Assembly (NCBI GenBank): GCA_027066725.1
Contig: JAMONC010000251.1
Span: 1-32,523, forward strand
Source: Desulfobacterales bacterium
GTDB lineage: Bacteria > Desulfobacterota > Dissulfuribacteria > Dissulfuribacterales > JAMONC01
DNA length: 32,523 bases
Direction of reading: 5' to 3'
Part shown: one piece after another, positions 15,407 through 22,952 of the stretch
How positions within the stretch are numbered: the first letter of the stretch is position 1
Layout of the letters: every line of letters begins with the position of its first letter
The notes under the pieces: model-generated
The model's database searches: none
The model's input: the letters and a program-made list of their open reading frames with translations, nothing else
What the model was told of the DNA's origin: nothing
Position numbers and translations under genes: made by a program

Positions 15407-16463
15407 CTTTTTTATCTTCTAAGGACCAAATGGTAGATTGAATATTTTTAAAAATATCTCTTTCTTTTAATTCTACAGTTTTAAATCCTTCGACCTCTTC
15501 TTTTAAAGGAGATAAGAAGAAATATCTACCCATTAGATGTTGGAACGAGGTCCAACTACGTTCTTTATTTGTTTTATCTATTTCTTTTTTTAAGGAATAT
15601 AAATAATTTAATTTTGCATCTAGATCATCAATCATATAAAGTACAATAGCTTCTTCTGTCATTGGCTCTACAACAGCTCCAAACTCTTTTTGTCCATGAT
15701 GGCTTAAGATAAGGTGCTTTAGAGCTATAATACGAGGATTATTTAAAGAAATACCAACATTTTTAGATGCTTCGTCTACAATATTAGTTCCAAGTACAAG
15801 ATGTCCAATTAGTCGTCCTTCATCAGTATAATCTATGGGAGGACTATCATATTTAAACTCTTTAATTTTCCCAACGTCATGTAATAATGCACCAGCAATC
15901 AATAAATTTCTATCTAAGTAGCTATAGATTTTTACTATCTTATCAGCAAGCCTAGTAACTCCAAATGTATGTTCTAATAGACCGCCAATATATGCATGAT
16001 GAACTTTTTTGGCTGCAGGGGCATTGTAAATAAGCCTTTTATAGCCTAACTCAGAAAATATCCAGTCTAAAACAGGACGAAGAACAGGGTCTTGTACCGT
16101 TTTTATAAAGCTTTTTATTTTTTTCCATAAAAAATCTCGATCAAGGTTTGTGACAGGTAGAAATTCTTCTGGATTTGTTAACTCAAGAGATATTGGTTCA
16201 AGTTTTATTATTTTTAGCTGTAAATTATCTCGAAAAGTCTGTACTTCTGCTGTAATTTTAAAAAAACTTCCTGGTTCTGGTGGGGTAAAATTAGAAGGTA
16301 ATTCCCATAATCTTGCCTCAATACTTCCTGTTTTATCCATTAAGGTAAGGGCTAAATAAGGATCTCCATTCTTAGTTGTAAGTATCTTGCTTGATTCTAT
16401 GCAAAAGATTCCATCTACCATGCCTTGGCTTACAATATCGCTAATATAAGTACCTTTTTTCAT
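15393..16463 (-). CDS. 3'-5' exoribonuclease YhaM-like, OB-fold plus HD domain
   Basis: 356 residues. Residues 5-95 form an OB-fold nucleic-acid-binding domain (LALTLMDKTGSIEARLWE). Residues 150-310 form an HD phosphohydrolase domain with H165, the metal pair H195-D196 in LLHDVGK, and later HHGQKEFG. This domain order and size match the YhaM/CBF1 family of Gram-positive 3'-5' exoribonucleases; relatives occur in deltaproteobacteria. A role in RNA turnover is inferred from the family. The gene lies 17 bp after nadE and overlaps holB by 14 bp. Confidence 0.87.
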   Translation of the reverse strand: MKKGTYISDIVSQGMVDGIFCIESSKILTTKNGDPYLALTLMDKTGSIEARLWELPSNFTPPEPGSFFKITAEVQTFRDNLQLKIIKLEPISLELTNPEEFLPVTNLDRDFLWKKIKSFIKTVQDPVLRPVLDWIFSELGYKRLIYNAPAAKKVHHAYIGGLLEHTFGVTRLADKIVKIYSYLDRNLLIAGALLHDVGKIKEFKYDSPPIDYTDEGRLIGHLVLGTNIVDEASKNVGISLNNPRIIALKHLILSHHGQKEFGAVVEPMTEEAIVLYMIDDLDAKLNYLYSLKKEIDKTNKERSWTSFQHLMGRYFFLSPLKEEVEGFKTVELKERDIFKNIQSTIWSLEDKKDDSD

Positions 16464-16480
16464 TTTTAAATCTCTAAAGG

Positions 16481-18118
16481 TTAGAGTTTATATCCATGTG
16501 CCACAGGATAACGCCTTCCACAACCAAATGCTCTGCTTGTTACTCTTGGCCCAAAAGGGGCTTGTTGGCGTTTATATTCACTTTTATCTATCATTCTTAT
16601 AACCCTTTTTACAAGATCAGGATCAAGCCCTTTGGCGATAATTTCATCAGGAGATGCGCCAAGTTCTAAATACATATGGATTACTGTATCAACAATCTCA
16701 TAAGGCGGAAGTTCATCTTGATCTTTTTGATTGGGTCTTAATTCAGCAGAAGGTGGCTTTATAAGTACTCTATGGGGGATTATTTCTCTTTCTCTATTTA
16801 AAAAATAAGCTAATTTATAGACCATTGTCTTTGGCACATCACATATAAGGGCAAATCCACCGCTTAAATCCCCATAAAGCGTGCAATAGCCAACAGCCAA
16901 CTCACTTTTGTTGCCTGTAGAAATAACTAAATGGCCAAATTTATTAGATATTGCCATTAATATATTGCCGCGTATCCTAGCCTGAATATTTTCTTCTGTA
17001 GTATCGGTAGGATATCCTTTAAATACAGGAGCAAGCTCTTTCAAATAGGCATTAAAGATATTAGTGATTGGTATTTTAATGGTTTTGATACCAAGATTTT
17101 TAGCAAGCCCCATAGCATCTTCTATACTTTCTTTTGAGGTAAAGGGAGAAGGCATTAAAACTCCTAATACATTCTCTGCCCCAAGAGTTTTTACAGCAAT
17201 AACAGCTGTTACAGAAGAATCTATCCCTCCACTTAACCCTAAAACTATTTTTTTAAATCCTGTTCGTCTCATATAATCAAAAAGCCCAATACTTAAGGCT
17301 TTTAAAAGGGCCTCTTCATCGCAACTAGATGTAGGGTGTGTCTCTCCTTTAAGTTTTTCTATATCAACAAAGATGATATCTTCTTTAAAGTCTCTTGCAT
17401 GGGCAATAAGCTCTCCTTTATGATCTACTGCCATAGAATTACCATCAAATATTAGGCTATCTTGTCCACCAACCTGATTTATATAGAAAAAAGGTCTCCT
17501 ATATTTTTGTGCTAAATGAGTAAGAAGATGTTTTCGAAATTTTGGTTTTCCTAAATTAAAAGGTGAGGCAGATATGTTTATAAAAAGATCAACTTTCTCT
17601 TTAAAAAGTTCTTCTACAGGATCAACAGGGTATAGATGTCTAGGAAATAAATCTTTATCGTTCCATATATCTTCACAAACACTAAGGCCTATCTTTTTTT
17701 CACCGATTTTTACCCATGAGCTTCTTTGCCCTGGTGCAAAATATCTTGCCTCATCAAATACATCATAAGTTGGAAGAAGCCTTTTATCTCCTCGTTGTAG
17801 AATTTTACCATCTTTAAACACAAATATAGAGTTAAATATAGGACGGCCTACGTCGGAATTATTTTTAGAAATACCACCACATATTACTGTAATACCTTTT
17901 ATTTTATCAATTAACTCCCAAAGGGCCTTTATACTATCTTCTATAAATTCTTGCCTTTCAAGAAGATCCTTGGGAGGATAACCACATATAGATAATTCAG
18001 GAAATATTACAACATCAGCCCCATTTTTTTTTGCCTGTTCCGAGAAGTTACAGATCTTTTGTATATTTTCACTAAAGGCGCCTATTGTAGGATTGGTTTG
18101 TGCTAGCGCAAACTTCAC
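16481..18118 (-). CDS. nadE: Glutamine-dependent NAD+ synthetase
   Basis: 545 residues. A two-domain enzyme: N-terminal nitrilase-type glutaminase with catalytic triad E41, K112 and C148 (FPELSICGYPP; SVCEDIW), then an ammonia-dependent NAD synthetase with the pyrophosphatase loop SGGIDSS (296-302). The family C-terminus (RVTSRAFGCGRRYPVAH) is intact. It makes NAD+ from deamido-NAD, ATP and glutamine, so no separate ammonia supply is needed. It lies 33 bp after the sufB-like gene and 17 bp before the YhaM-like gene. Confidence 0.97.
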   Translation of the reverse strand: MKFALAQTNPTIGAFSENIQKICNFSEQAKKNGADVVIFPELSICGYPPKDLLERQEFIEDSIKALWELIDKIKGITVICGGISKNNSDVGRPIFNSIFVFKDGKILQRGDKRLLPTYDVFDEARYFAPGQRSSWVKIGEKKIGLSVCEDIWNDKDLFPRHLYPVDPVEELFKEKVDLFINISASPFNLGKPKFRKHLLTHLAQKYRRPFFYINQVGGQDSLIFDGNSMAVDHKGELIAHARDFKEDIIFVDIEKLKGETHPTSSCDEEALLKALSIGLFDYMRRTGFKKIVLGLSGGIDSSVTAVIAVKTLGAENVLGVLMPSPFTSKESIEDAMGLAKNLGIKTIKIPITNIFNAYLKELAPVFKGYPTDTTEENIQARIRGNILMAISNKFGHLVISTGNKSELAVGYCTLYGDLSGGFALICDVPKTMVYKLAYFLNREREIIPHRVLIKPPSAELRPNQKDQDELPPYEIVDTVIHMYLELGASPDEIIAKGLDPDLVKRVIRMIDKSEYKRQQAPFGPRVTSRAFGCGRRYPVAHGYKL

Positions 18119-18151
18119 TCTTTTCTCCCGGATTTTTTTAACTTTTATTTA

Positions 18152-19303
18152 TTACATGCCTTTTTGACATTCTTTTACTACTTCTTGTATTTCATCATCT
18201 AGTTCAGGAGGAAGTCCTTCTATTTTAACATTTAAAAACCCTCTAACTATAGTAGAAACAGCTTCTTCATCGCTTAACCCTCTTGCCATAAGATATTCTA
18301 TTTCTTCTTGAGCAATTCTTCCAACAGCAGCCTCATGAGACATATCTACATCAGGAACATGGGCTTCAAGCTCTGGGATTGCCCTAATGACTCCGCTTTT
18401 ACTTAACATAAGTCCCTGACATTCAAGATGAGCCTTTATCTCTTTTGCCTTTCCAATGAGGTGTCCTCGTGCATATACAGAACCACCATAAGATATTGTC
18501 CTAGAGATAATTTCTGCCTTGCTTTTAGGTGCATTTAGTACTACTCGAGAGCCAAGGTCTAAAGAAGAGCCTTTTGGAGCAACCACTACAGAATTAAAAC
18601 TTGCCATTGCTCCTTCACCATTTAGATAGGCTGTAGGGAAAGTTTGAACAGATTTTACTCCTTTAAGAGAGATATAATTTGAAACAAAAACTGAGCGTTC
18701 TTTTAGGATAATACCCGTTCTAGGCCTTACATATACATCTTCTGCCCAATTATGAATCATTGTAAAGATTAAATATGCCCCTTTTTCAATAAAGAACTCA
18801 GATACTCCTATATGTAACCCTGATTTTAGATGAGGGTGTGTGGTACAGCCTGTAATGATATTTGCTTTAGCACCTTCCTCAACAATTACTATGTTATGGA
18901 CCTTTTGTGATATACCTTCATCTCTTATGTATAGACAGCTTTGTATGGGATAGTTAACAACAGCTCCTTTTTTGATTCTTATAAAATATCCATTATCAAG
19001 ATCTTGATCTGCCTCTTTAGTAAAAGCATCTTTATCTTTTTCTACCGCCTTCCACCAATAGTCTTTAAGTCCATCATATTTTTTTAAAGCTTCTTTTATA
19101 GGAAGTATTTCAACGCCTTCAGGTACTGCTTGACAGTGTTTTACTGCTTGATTTATTTGTAAAAAACTTCCAGCCTTTTTATCTGTATTTAGTTCTATGC
19201 CAGCATGTCTTAATCTTAAGAGTTCATCTTCAGAAAGTTCTTCGCTAGAGAAGTCTTTTTCTGGAGCAGGCTTAAATGCCTTTATTAGTTCCTGGTCGTC
19301 CAT
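18152..19303 (-). CDS. sufB: SufB/SufD-family Fe-S cluster scaffold protein
   Basis: 383 residues, shorter than E. coli SufB and close to SufD or the ancestral SmsB type. The beta-helix core has many basic-hydrophobic repeats. Residues likely used in cluster assembly are C295 in HLECQGLML and the H323-E324 pair in MSHEAAVGRI, which match the cysteine and His-Glu positions of SufB. The N-terminal 100 residues are acidic and helical. A strong AAGGAGG ribosome-binding site lies just upstream, 14 bp after sufC. With SufC it would form a SufB2C2-like complex that builds [4Fe-4S] clusters. Only one SufB/D-type gene is present, so a homodimeric scaffold is inferred. Confidence 0.9.
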   Translation of the reverse strand: MDDQELIKAFKPAPEKDFSSEELSEDELLRLRHAGIELNTDKKAGSFLQINQAVKHCQAVPEGVEILPIKEALKKYDGLKDYWWKAVEKDKDAFTKEADQDLDNGYFIRIKKGAVVNYPIQSCLYIRDEGISQKVHNIVIVEEGAKANIITGCTTHPHLKSGLHIGVSEFFIEKGAYLIFTMIHNWAEDVYVRPRTGIILKERSVFVSNYISLKGVKSVQTFPTAYLNGEGAMASFNSVVVAPKGSSLDLGSRVVLNAPKSKAEIISRTISYGGSVYARGHLIGKAKEIKAHLECQGLMLSKSGVIRAIPELEAHVPDVDMSHEAAVGRIAQEEIEYLMARGLSDEEAVSTIVRGFLNVKIEGLPPELDDEIQEVVKECQKGM

Positions 19304-19317
19304 TTATTTCCTCCTTA

Positions 19318-20040
19318 TTACATGTTACATTGTACGCATTCAAGATAACCAAATTTTTGGATACCCTGGAATATTTCAACAGGATTTCCTTCACATCTAA
19401 TCTTTCCATCAAGCATAACATGACCTTTATCTGCTGTGACATAATTTAGTATAAATCCTGTATGAGTAATAATAAGTCCAGATTTTGTTCTATTTCTACG
19501 TCTATCTTTTTGTAAAAGTTTTCTAATCATCTCTGCAATAATCTGTAGATTTTCAATATCTACACCAGATTCAGGTTCATCTAATAAAACAAGGTCAGGA
19601 TTCTGAGCAAGTAATTGTAAAAGCTCAGATTTTTTTATTTCTCCTCCAGAAAAGCCAAGATTTACGTCCCTTTCTAAAAAATGATCAAAGCCATATAGCT
19701 TAGCCAAGCCCTGTCCGATCTCTTTAGAGCCTGCACAAATTGTTAAAAGGTCAATAAGTTTAACACCTCTAAGTGTTGGGGGGCGCTGAAAAGATATTCC
19801 TATACCTAATTTTGCCCTTTGGTTTGTTGGCATATATGTAATATCTTCTCCTTTAAAGGTTATCCGTCCTTGTTTTACTTTATATCCAGAAAAGCCCATT
19901 ATTGTCATTAAAAGAGTGGTTTTTCCTGATCCGTTTTTTCCAAATAGACAATGTGTTTCTCCTTGATTTATATGAAGATTTATACCTTTAAGTACTTCTT
20001 TACCATGTACCTCTACCCATAGGTCTTCAATATGAAGCAT
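19318..20040 (-). CDS. sufC: Fe-S cluster assembly ATPase SufC
   Basis: 240 residues. ABC ATPase with Walker A GKNGSGKT (34-41), the signature FSGGE (130-134) and Walker B VLLDEPESGVD (151-161). The ESGVD sequence after the Walker B glutamate is characteristic of SufC rather than of transporters. No membrane partner is nearby, and a SufB-like gene follows directly. AAGGAGG precedes the ATG. The protein is soluble and drives conformational change in the SufB-type scaffold. It is first in the seven-gene minus-strand run ending at 13302. The C-terminus ECVQCNM has two cysteines of unknown use. Confidence 0.94.
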   Translation of the reverse strand: MLHIEDLWVEVHGKEVLKGINLHINQGETHCLFGKNGSGKTTLLMTIMGFSGYKVKQGRITFKGEDITYMPTNQRAKLGIGISFQRPPTLRGVKLIDLLTICAGSKEIGQGLAKLYGFDHFLERDVNLGFSGGEIKKSELLQLLAQNPDLVLLDEPESGVDIENLQIIAEMIRKLLQKDRRRNRTKSGLIITHTGFILNYVTADKGHVMLDGKIRCEGNPVEIFQGIQKFGYLECVQCNM

Positions 20041-20332
20041 TAATAGTCCTCCTTAAACTTTTTGATTGTTTTAATATGACTATATTGTTAAAAACAATTT
20101 ATCTTACTGATGCAATAAAAATTTATTTATTTTTCTTTAGAAAGATTTTAGAATAAATATTAAATAGTAATTTTTTAAAATAAAATGTTGTTAGGAATAA
20201 TTGTTGCATAAAAAATGCATAAAGAACCGATTAAATAAATTAGGCAGAGATTAATATGTTTTTGTATTGCTATATTTATATTTAGCTATATATTAAATTG
20301 TGTAATTTTTATTTTTTTGATAAGATAGGCCT
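20041..20332. other. Divergent intergenic region between sufC and mlaE
   Basis: 292 bp of very A+T-rich DNA with no gene. It must hold the promoters of both directions. Near sufC is a 15-bp inverted repeat (20084-20098). Nearer mlaE is TTGCATAAAAAATGCAT, with TGCA/TGCA arms around 20204-20220. Several weak -10 and -35 matches exist, but none is convincing enough to call. Confidence 0.6.
20084..20098. repeat. 15-bp inverted repeat upstream of sufC
   Basis: ATTGTT-AAA-AACAAT is a perfect 6+6 bp palindrome 44 bp before the sufC ATG. It could be an operator for the SUF operon or a chance palindrome in A+T-rich DNA. Confidence 0.4.
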
Positions 20333-21103
20333 GTGAAAACATTTATAACTTTTTTAGGTCGAATAACTATAAATATTTTAGGTGAAATGGGTGGTATGGC
20401 CGTTATGTTGGCCAAAACCATCATTTTGACTTTTACTCCTCCTTTTAGAATTAGAAATTTAATAAAACAGATGGAAATTATAGGTGTTAATTCCGTTCCT
20501 GTAGTTCTTCTTACAGGCCTTTTTACAGGTATGGTGTTAGCCTTACAAGGATATTATGGCTTTAAAAAATTTGGTGGAGAGTCTCTTTTAGGAGCAACAG
20601 TGACTCTATCTATGACAAGAGAATTGGGTCCTGTTTTAACTGCTCTTATGGTAACTGCAAGGGCTGGCTCTGCAATGGCAGCAGAGCTTGGTACCATGAA
20701 GGTAACAGAGCAAATGGATGCTTTAGCTGCTATGGCAGTAGATCCTTTACAATATTTAATTGTTCCAAGGATATGGGCTTCAATACTTATGTTGCCTCTT
20801 CTTACAGGGCTTGCTGATGCAATTGGAATTGTTGGTGGATATATTATAGGAGTAAAACTTTTAGGGATTGATCCTGGCATATACGTACAAAGGACTATAG
20901 ATATTGTTCAACTCCGAGACATTACAGATGGTCTTATAAAGGCAGCAGTATTTGGATTACTTTTGGCTTTAATTGGCTGTTATAAAGGGTACCACACAAA
21001 AGGAGGAGCAAAAGGAGTTGGAGAGGCAACTACTCATGCTGTTGTAATAGCTTCTATTGCCATATTAATTGGAGACTACATACTGACATCTTTATTGATG
21101 TAG
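20333..21103 (+). CDS. mlaE: MlaE-family permease of an MCE-type phospholipid transporter
   Basis: 256 residues, inner membrane, five or six helices. Family motifs: an amphipathic N-terminus, GLFTGMVLALQGYYGFKKFG, LGPVLTALMVTARAGSAMAAELGTMKVTEQMDAL, and the C-terminal KGVGEATTHAVV. MlaE forms the membrane core that links the MlaF ATPase to the MlaD hexamer and moves phospholipids between the inner and outer membranes. The start is a GTG at 20333 with a weak AGG upstream; the frame before it gives no better start. First gene of mlaE-mlaF-mlaD, with gaps of 20 and 18 bp. Confidence 0.94.
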   Translation: MKTFITFLGRITINILGEMGGMAVMLAKTIILTFTPPFRIRNLIKQMEIIGVNSVPVVLLTGLFTGMVLALQGYYGFKKFGGESLLGATVTLSMTRELGPVLTALMVTARAGSAMAAELGTMKVTEQMDALAAMAVDPLQYLIVPRIWASILMLPLLTGLADAIGIVGGYIIGVKLLGIDPGIYVQRTIDIVQLRDITDGLIKAAVFGLLLALIGCYKGYHTKGGAKGVGEATTHAVVIASIAILIGDYILTSLLM

Positions 21104-21123
21104 ATTATGTAATTATTTCTTCT

Positions 21124-21864
21124 ATGATTGACTTAATAGACGTTCATAAAAGCTTTAATACACAACATGTACTTAGGGGAGTGAATCTTCATATCCCAAA
21201 AGGGAAAACTACAGTTATTTTAGGGCAAAGTGGTGGAGGAAAAAGTGTTTTATTAAAACATATGTTAGGACTTATTAAACCTGATTCAGGTCAAATCTTA
21301 GTAGATGGAGTAGATATTACAAAACTTTCAGATAAGAAGCTTTTTGCTATAAGAAAAAAATTTGGTATGTTGTTTCAAGATGCAGCACTATTTGATTCAT
21401 TAACTATTGGAGAAAATGTAGCTTTTCCTATAAGAGAACACAAACGCCTACCAGAAAAAAAGATTCAAAAAATTGTTAAGGAAAAATTAGCATTAGTAGG
21501 TCTTGAGGAACACGCACATAAAATGCCTTCAGAGCTTTCTGGAGGTATGAAAAAAAGAGCTGGGCTTGCCCGTGCAATAGCTCTAGATCCAGAAATCTTA
21601 CTGTTTGATGAACCTACCACAGGACTTGATCCTGTAATGACAAAAAAGATAGATCATTTGATTATAGAGACTCAAAAAAACTTAAATTTAACCTGCGTTG
21701 TTATAAGTCATGATATGGCGTCCACTTTTAGAATTGCACATAATATAGCCTTCTTGTGTCAAGGTGTCATAGCAGTCCAAGGCACACCAGAAGAGATAAA
21801 AAATACTGATCATCCAGTATTAAAAGAGTTTTTAGAAGGTTTTTTAAGACATCAAGAGGCATAA
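21124..21864 (+). CDS. mlaF: MlaF-family ATP-binding protein of the phospholipid transporter
   Basis: 246 residues. ABC ATPase with Walker A GQSGGGKS (34-41), Q-loop FQDAALFDSLT, signature LSGGMKKR (138-145) and Walker B LLFDEPTTGLDP (159-170). LSGGMKKRAGLARAIAL is the form typical of MlaF/TtgA-type ATPases. It is cytosolic, paired with the MlaE permease just upstream. No MlaB (STAS) or MlaC gene is adjacent, unlike the E. coli mlaFEDCB order. No clear ribosome-binding site is seen before the ATG. Confidence 0.94.
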   Translation: MIDLIDVHKSFNTQHVLRGVNLHIPKGKTTVILGQSGGGKSVLLKHMLGLIKPDSGQILVDGVDITKLSDKKLFAIRKKFGMLFQDAALFDSLTIGENVAFPIREHKRLPEKKIQKIVKEKLALVGLEEHAHKMPSELSGGMKKRAGLARAIALDPEILLFDEPTTGLDPVMTKKIDHLIIETQKNLNLTCVVISHDMASTFRIAHNIAFLCQGVIAVQGTPEEIKNTDHPVLKEFLEGFLRHQEA

Positions 21865-21882
21865 CCTTAAAAGGAGGAAGAG

Positions 21883-22944
21883 ATGGCAACCCAATGTCCT
21901 CGTACAGAAATAAAGGTTGGCATCTTTGTTTTAATTGCTCTTATAGTTCTTGGATATATGAGTTTTAGGTTAGCAGGAGAGAATTTTTCTGCAAAGAAAG
22001 GATATTCTCTTTGTTTTGTTGTAGATACTGCATCAGGACTTGCGCCTAATTCTAGGGTTGAAATGGCAGGCATCCCCATTGGGTATGTAAGAAAAATAAA
22101 ATTATATCATGGAGAAGCAAAAGTTTGTCTAGTTATATATAATAAATACAAGATAGCTAAAAATGCTACAGTTTGGGTTAGAACAAAGGGAATTTTAGGC
22201 GACAAATATGTCGAAATACATCAAGGAGATCTCGACAAAGGTGTCCTTTCGCCAGGAGGTAGAATTACAAAAGTTATTAGACCAGAAGATCTAGATGAAT
22301 TATTTGTAGATATGGGACCTGTTTTTCAAGATTTTAAAAGTATTGCTAATAGTCTAGCTAAAACTATAGGATCAAAAGAAGGAGAAAAAAATATAAAAGA
22401 AACATTAAATAATATAAGAAGTGCCACGGAATCCTTAAAAGTAATTACTGCTGAAATAAAAAATGGAAAAGGAACTCTTGGCAAACTACTAACTGATGAT
22501 TCTTTGTATTATCAGTTAAAAGATACTATTACTTCAATAAATAAAGTAGCAAATAATCTGAATAACGGAAAAGGGACTATAGGGAAACTTCTAACAGATG
22601 ATACTATTTATATGCAATTAAAAGATACCATGGCAACCTTAAGGAGAACAGTTGCTTCACTAAATATAATTGCTGATAGGATTAAAAATGGTGAGGGTAC
22701 TTTAGGTAAGTTAATATATAGTGAAGATATTTATGATAAGCTGAAAGATACTGTTAATAATTTAGATAAGCTTACTAAGAACTTAAATAGTGGAAAAGGA
22801 ACTCTTGGCAAACTACTAACTGATGATTCTTTGTATAAAGAAGCTCAAAAGACACTTCATAATGTTGATAAGGCAGCTCAGGGATTAAATGAACAGGTAC
22901 CAGTTACTATTTTAGGAACAGTAGTTGGTGCTGCTGTTAGATAA
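21883..22944 (+). CDS. mlaD: MlaD-like MCE-domain protein with C-terminal glycine-rich repeats
   Basis: 353 residues. An N-terminal membrane helix (about 12-29) is followed by one MCE domain (about 39-118, with SGLAPNSRVEMAGIPIGYVRKI). The remainder is a helical region with four repeats of the type NGKGTLGKLLTDDSLY...LKDT, at about residues 194, 227, 268 and 303. In Mla systems MlaD forms a hexameric ring in the periplasm that guides lipids through its pore. The long repeat region is absent from E. coli MlaD but occurs in longer MCE proteins, and may extend the tunnel across the periplasm. AAGGAGGAAGAG precedes the ATG. Two repeats share an exact 46-bp DNA duplication. Confidence 0.93.
   Translation: MATQCPRTEIKVGIFVLIALIVLGYMSFRLAGENFSAKKGYSLCFVVDTASGLAPNSRVEMAGIPIGYVRKIKLYHGEAKVCLVIYNKYKIAKNATVWVRTKGILGDKYVEIHQGDLDKGVLSPGGRITKVIRPEDLDELFVDMGPVFQDFKSIANSLAKTIGSKEGEKNIKETLNNIRSATESLKVITAEIKNGKGTLGKLLTDDSLYYQLKDTITSINKVANNLNNGKGTIGKLLTDDTIYMQLKDTMATLRRTVASLNIIADRIKNGEGTLGKLIYSEDIYDKLKDTVNNLDKLTKNLNSGKGTLGKLLTDDSLYKEAQKTLHNVDKAAQGLNEQVPVTILGTVVGAAVR
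22464..22509 (+). repeat. 46-bp exact direct repeat, copy 1, inside mlaD
   Basis: Identical base for base to 22791-22836, 327 bp (109 codons) downstream in the same frame. It encodes the first glycine-rich repeat. The intervening repeats (near 22564 and 22686) code for similar peptides with diverged codons. Confidence 0.95.
22791..22836 (+). repeat. 46-bp exact direct repeat, copy 2, inside mlaD
   Basis: Second copy of the 22464-22509 sequence, encoding the fourth glycine-rich repeat of the MlaD-like protein. Exact identity including third codon positions points to recent duplication or gene conversion. Confidence 0.95.
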
Positions 22945-22952
22945 TTTTTCCT

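Noticed and set aside
20554..20880. 108-codon minus-strand frame inside mlaE
   Set aside because: Antisense shadow of a strongly conserved membrane protein.
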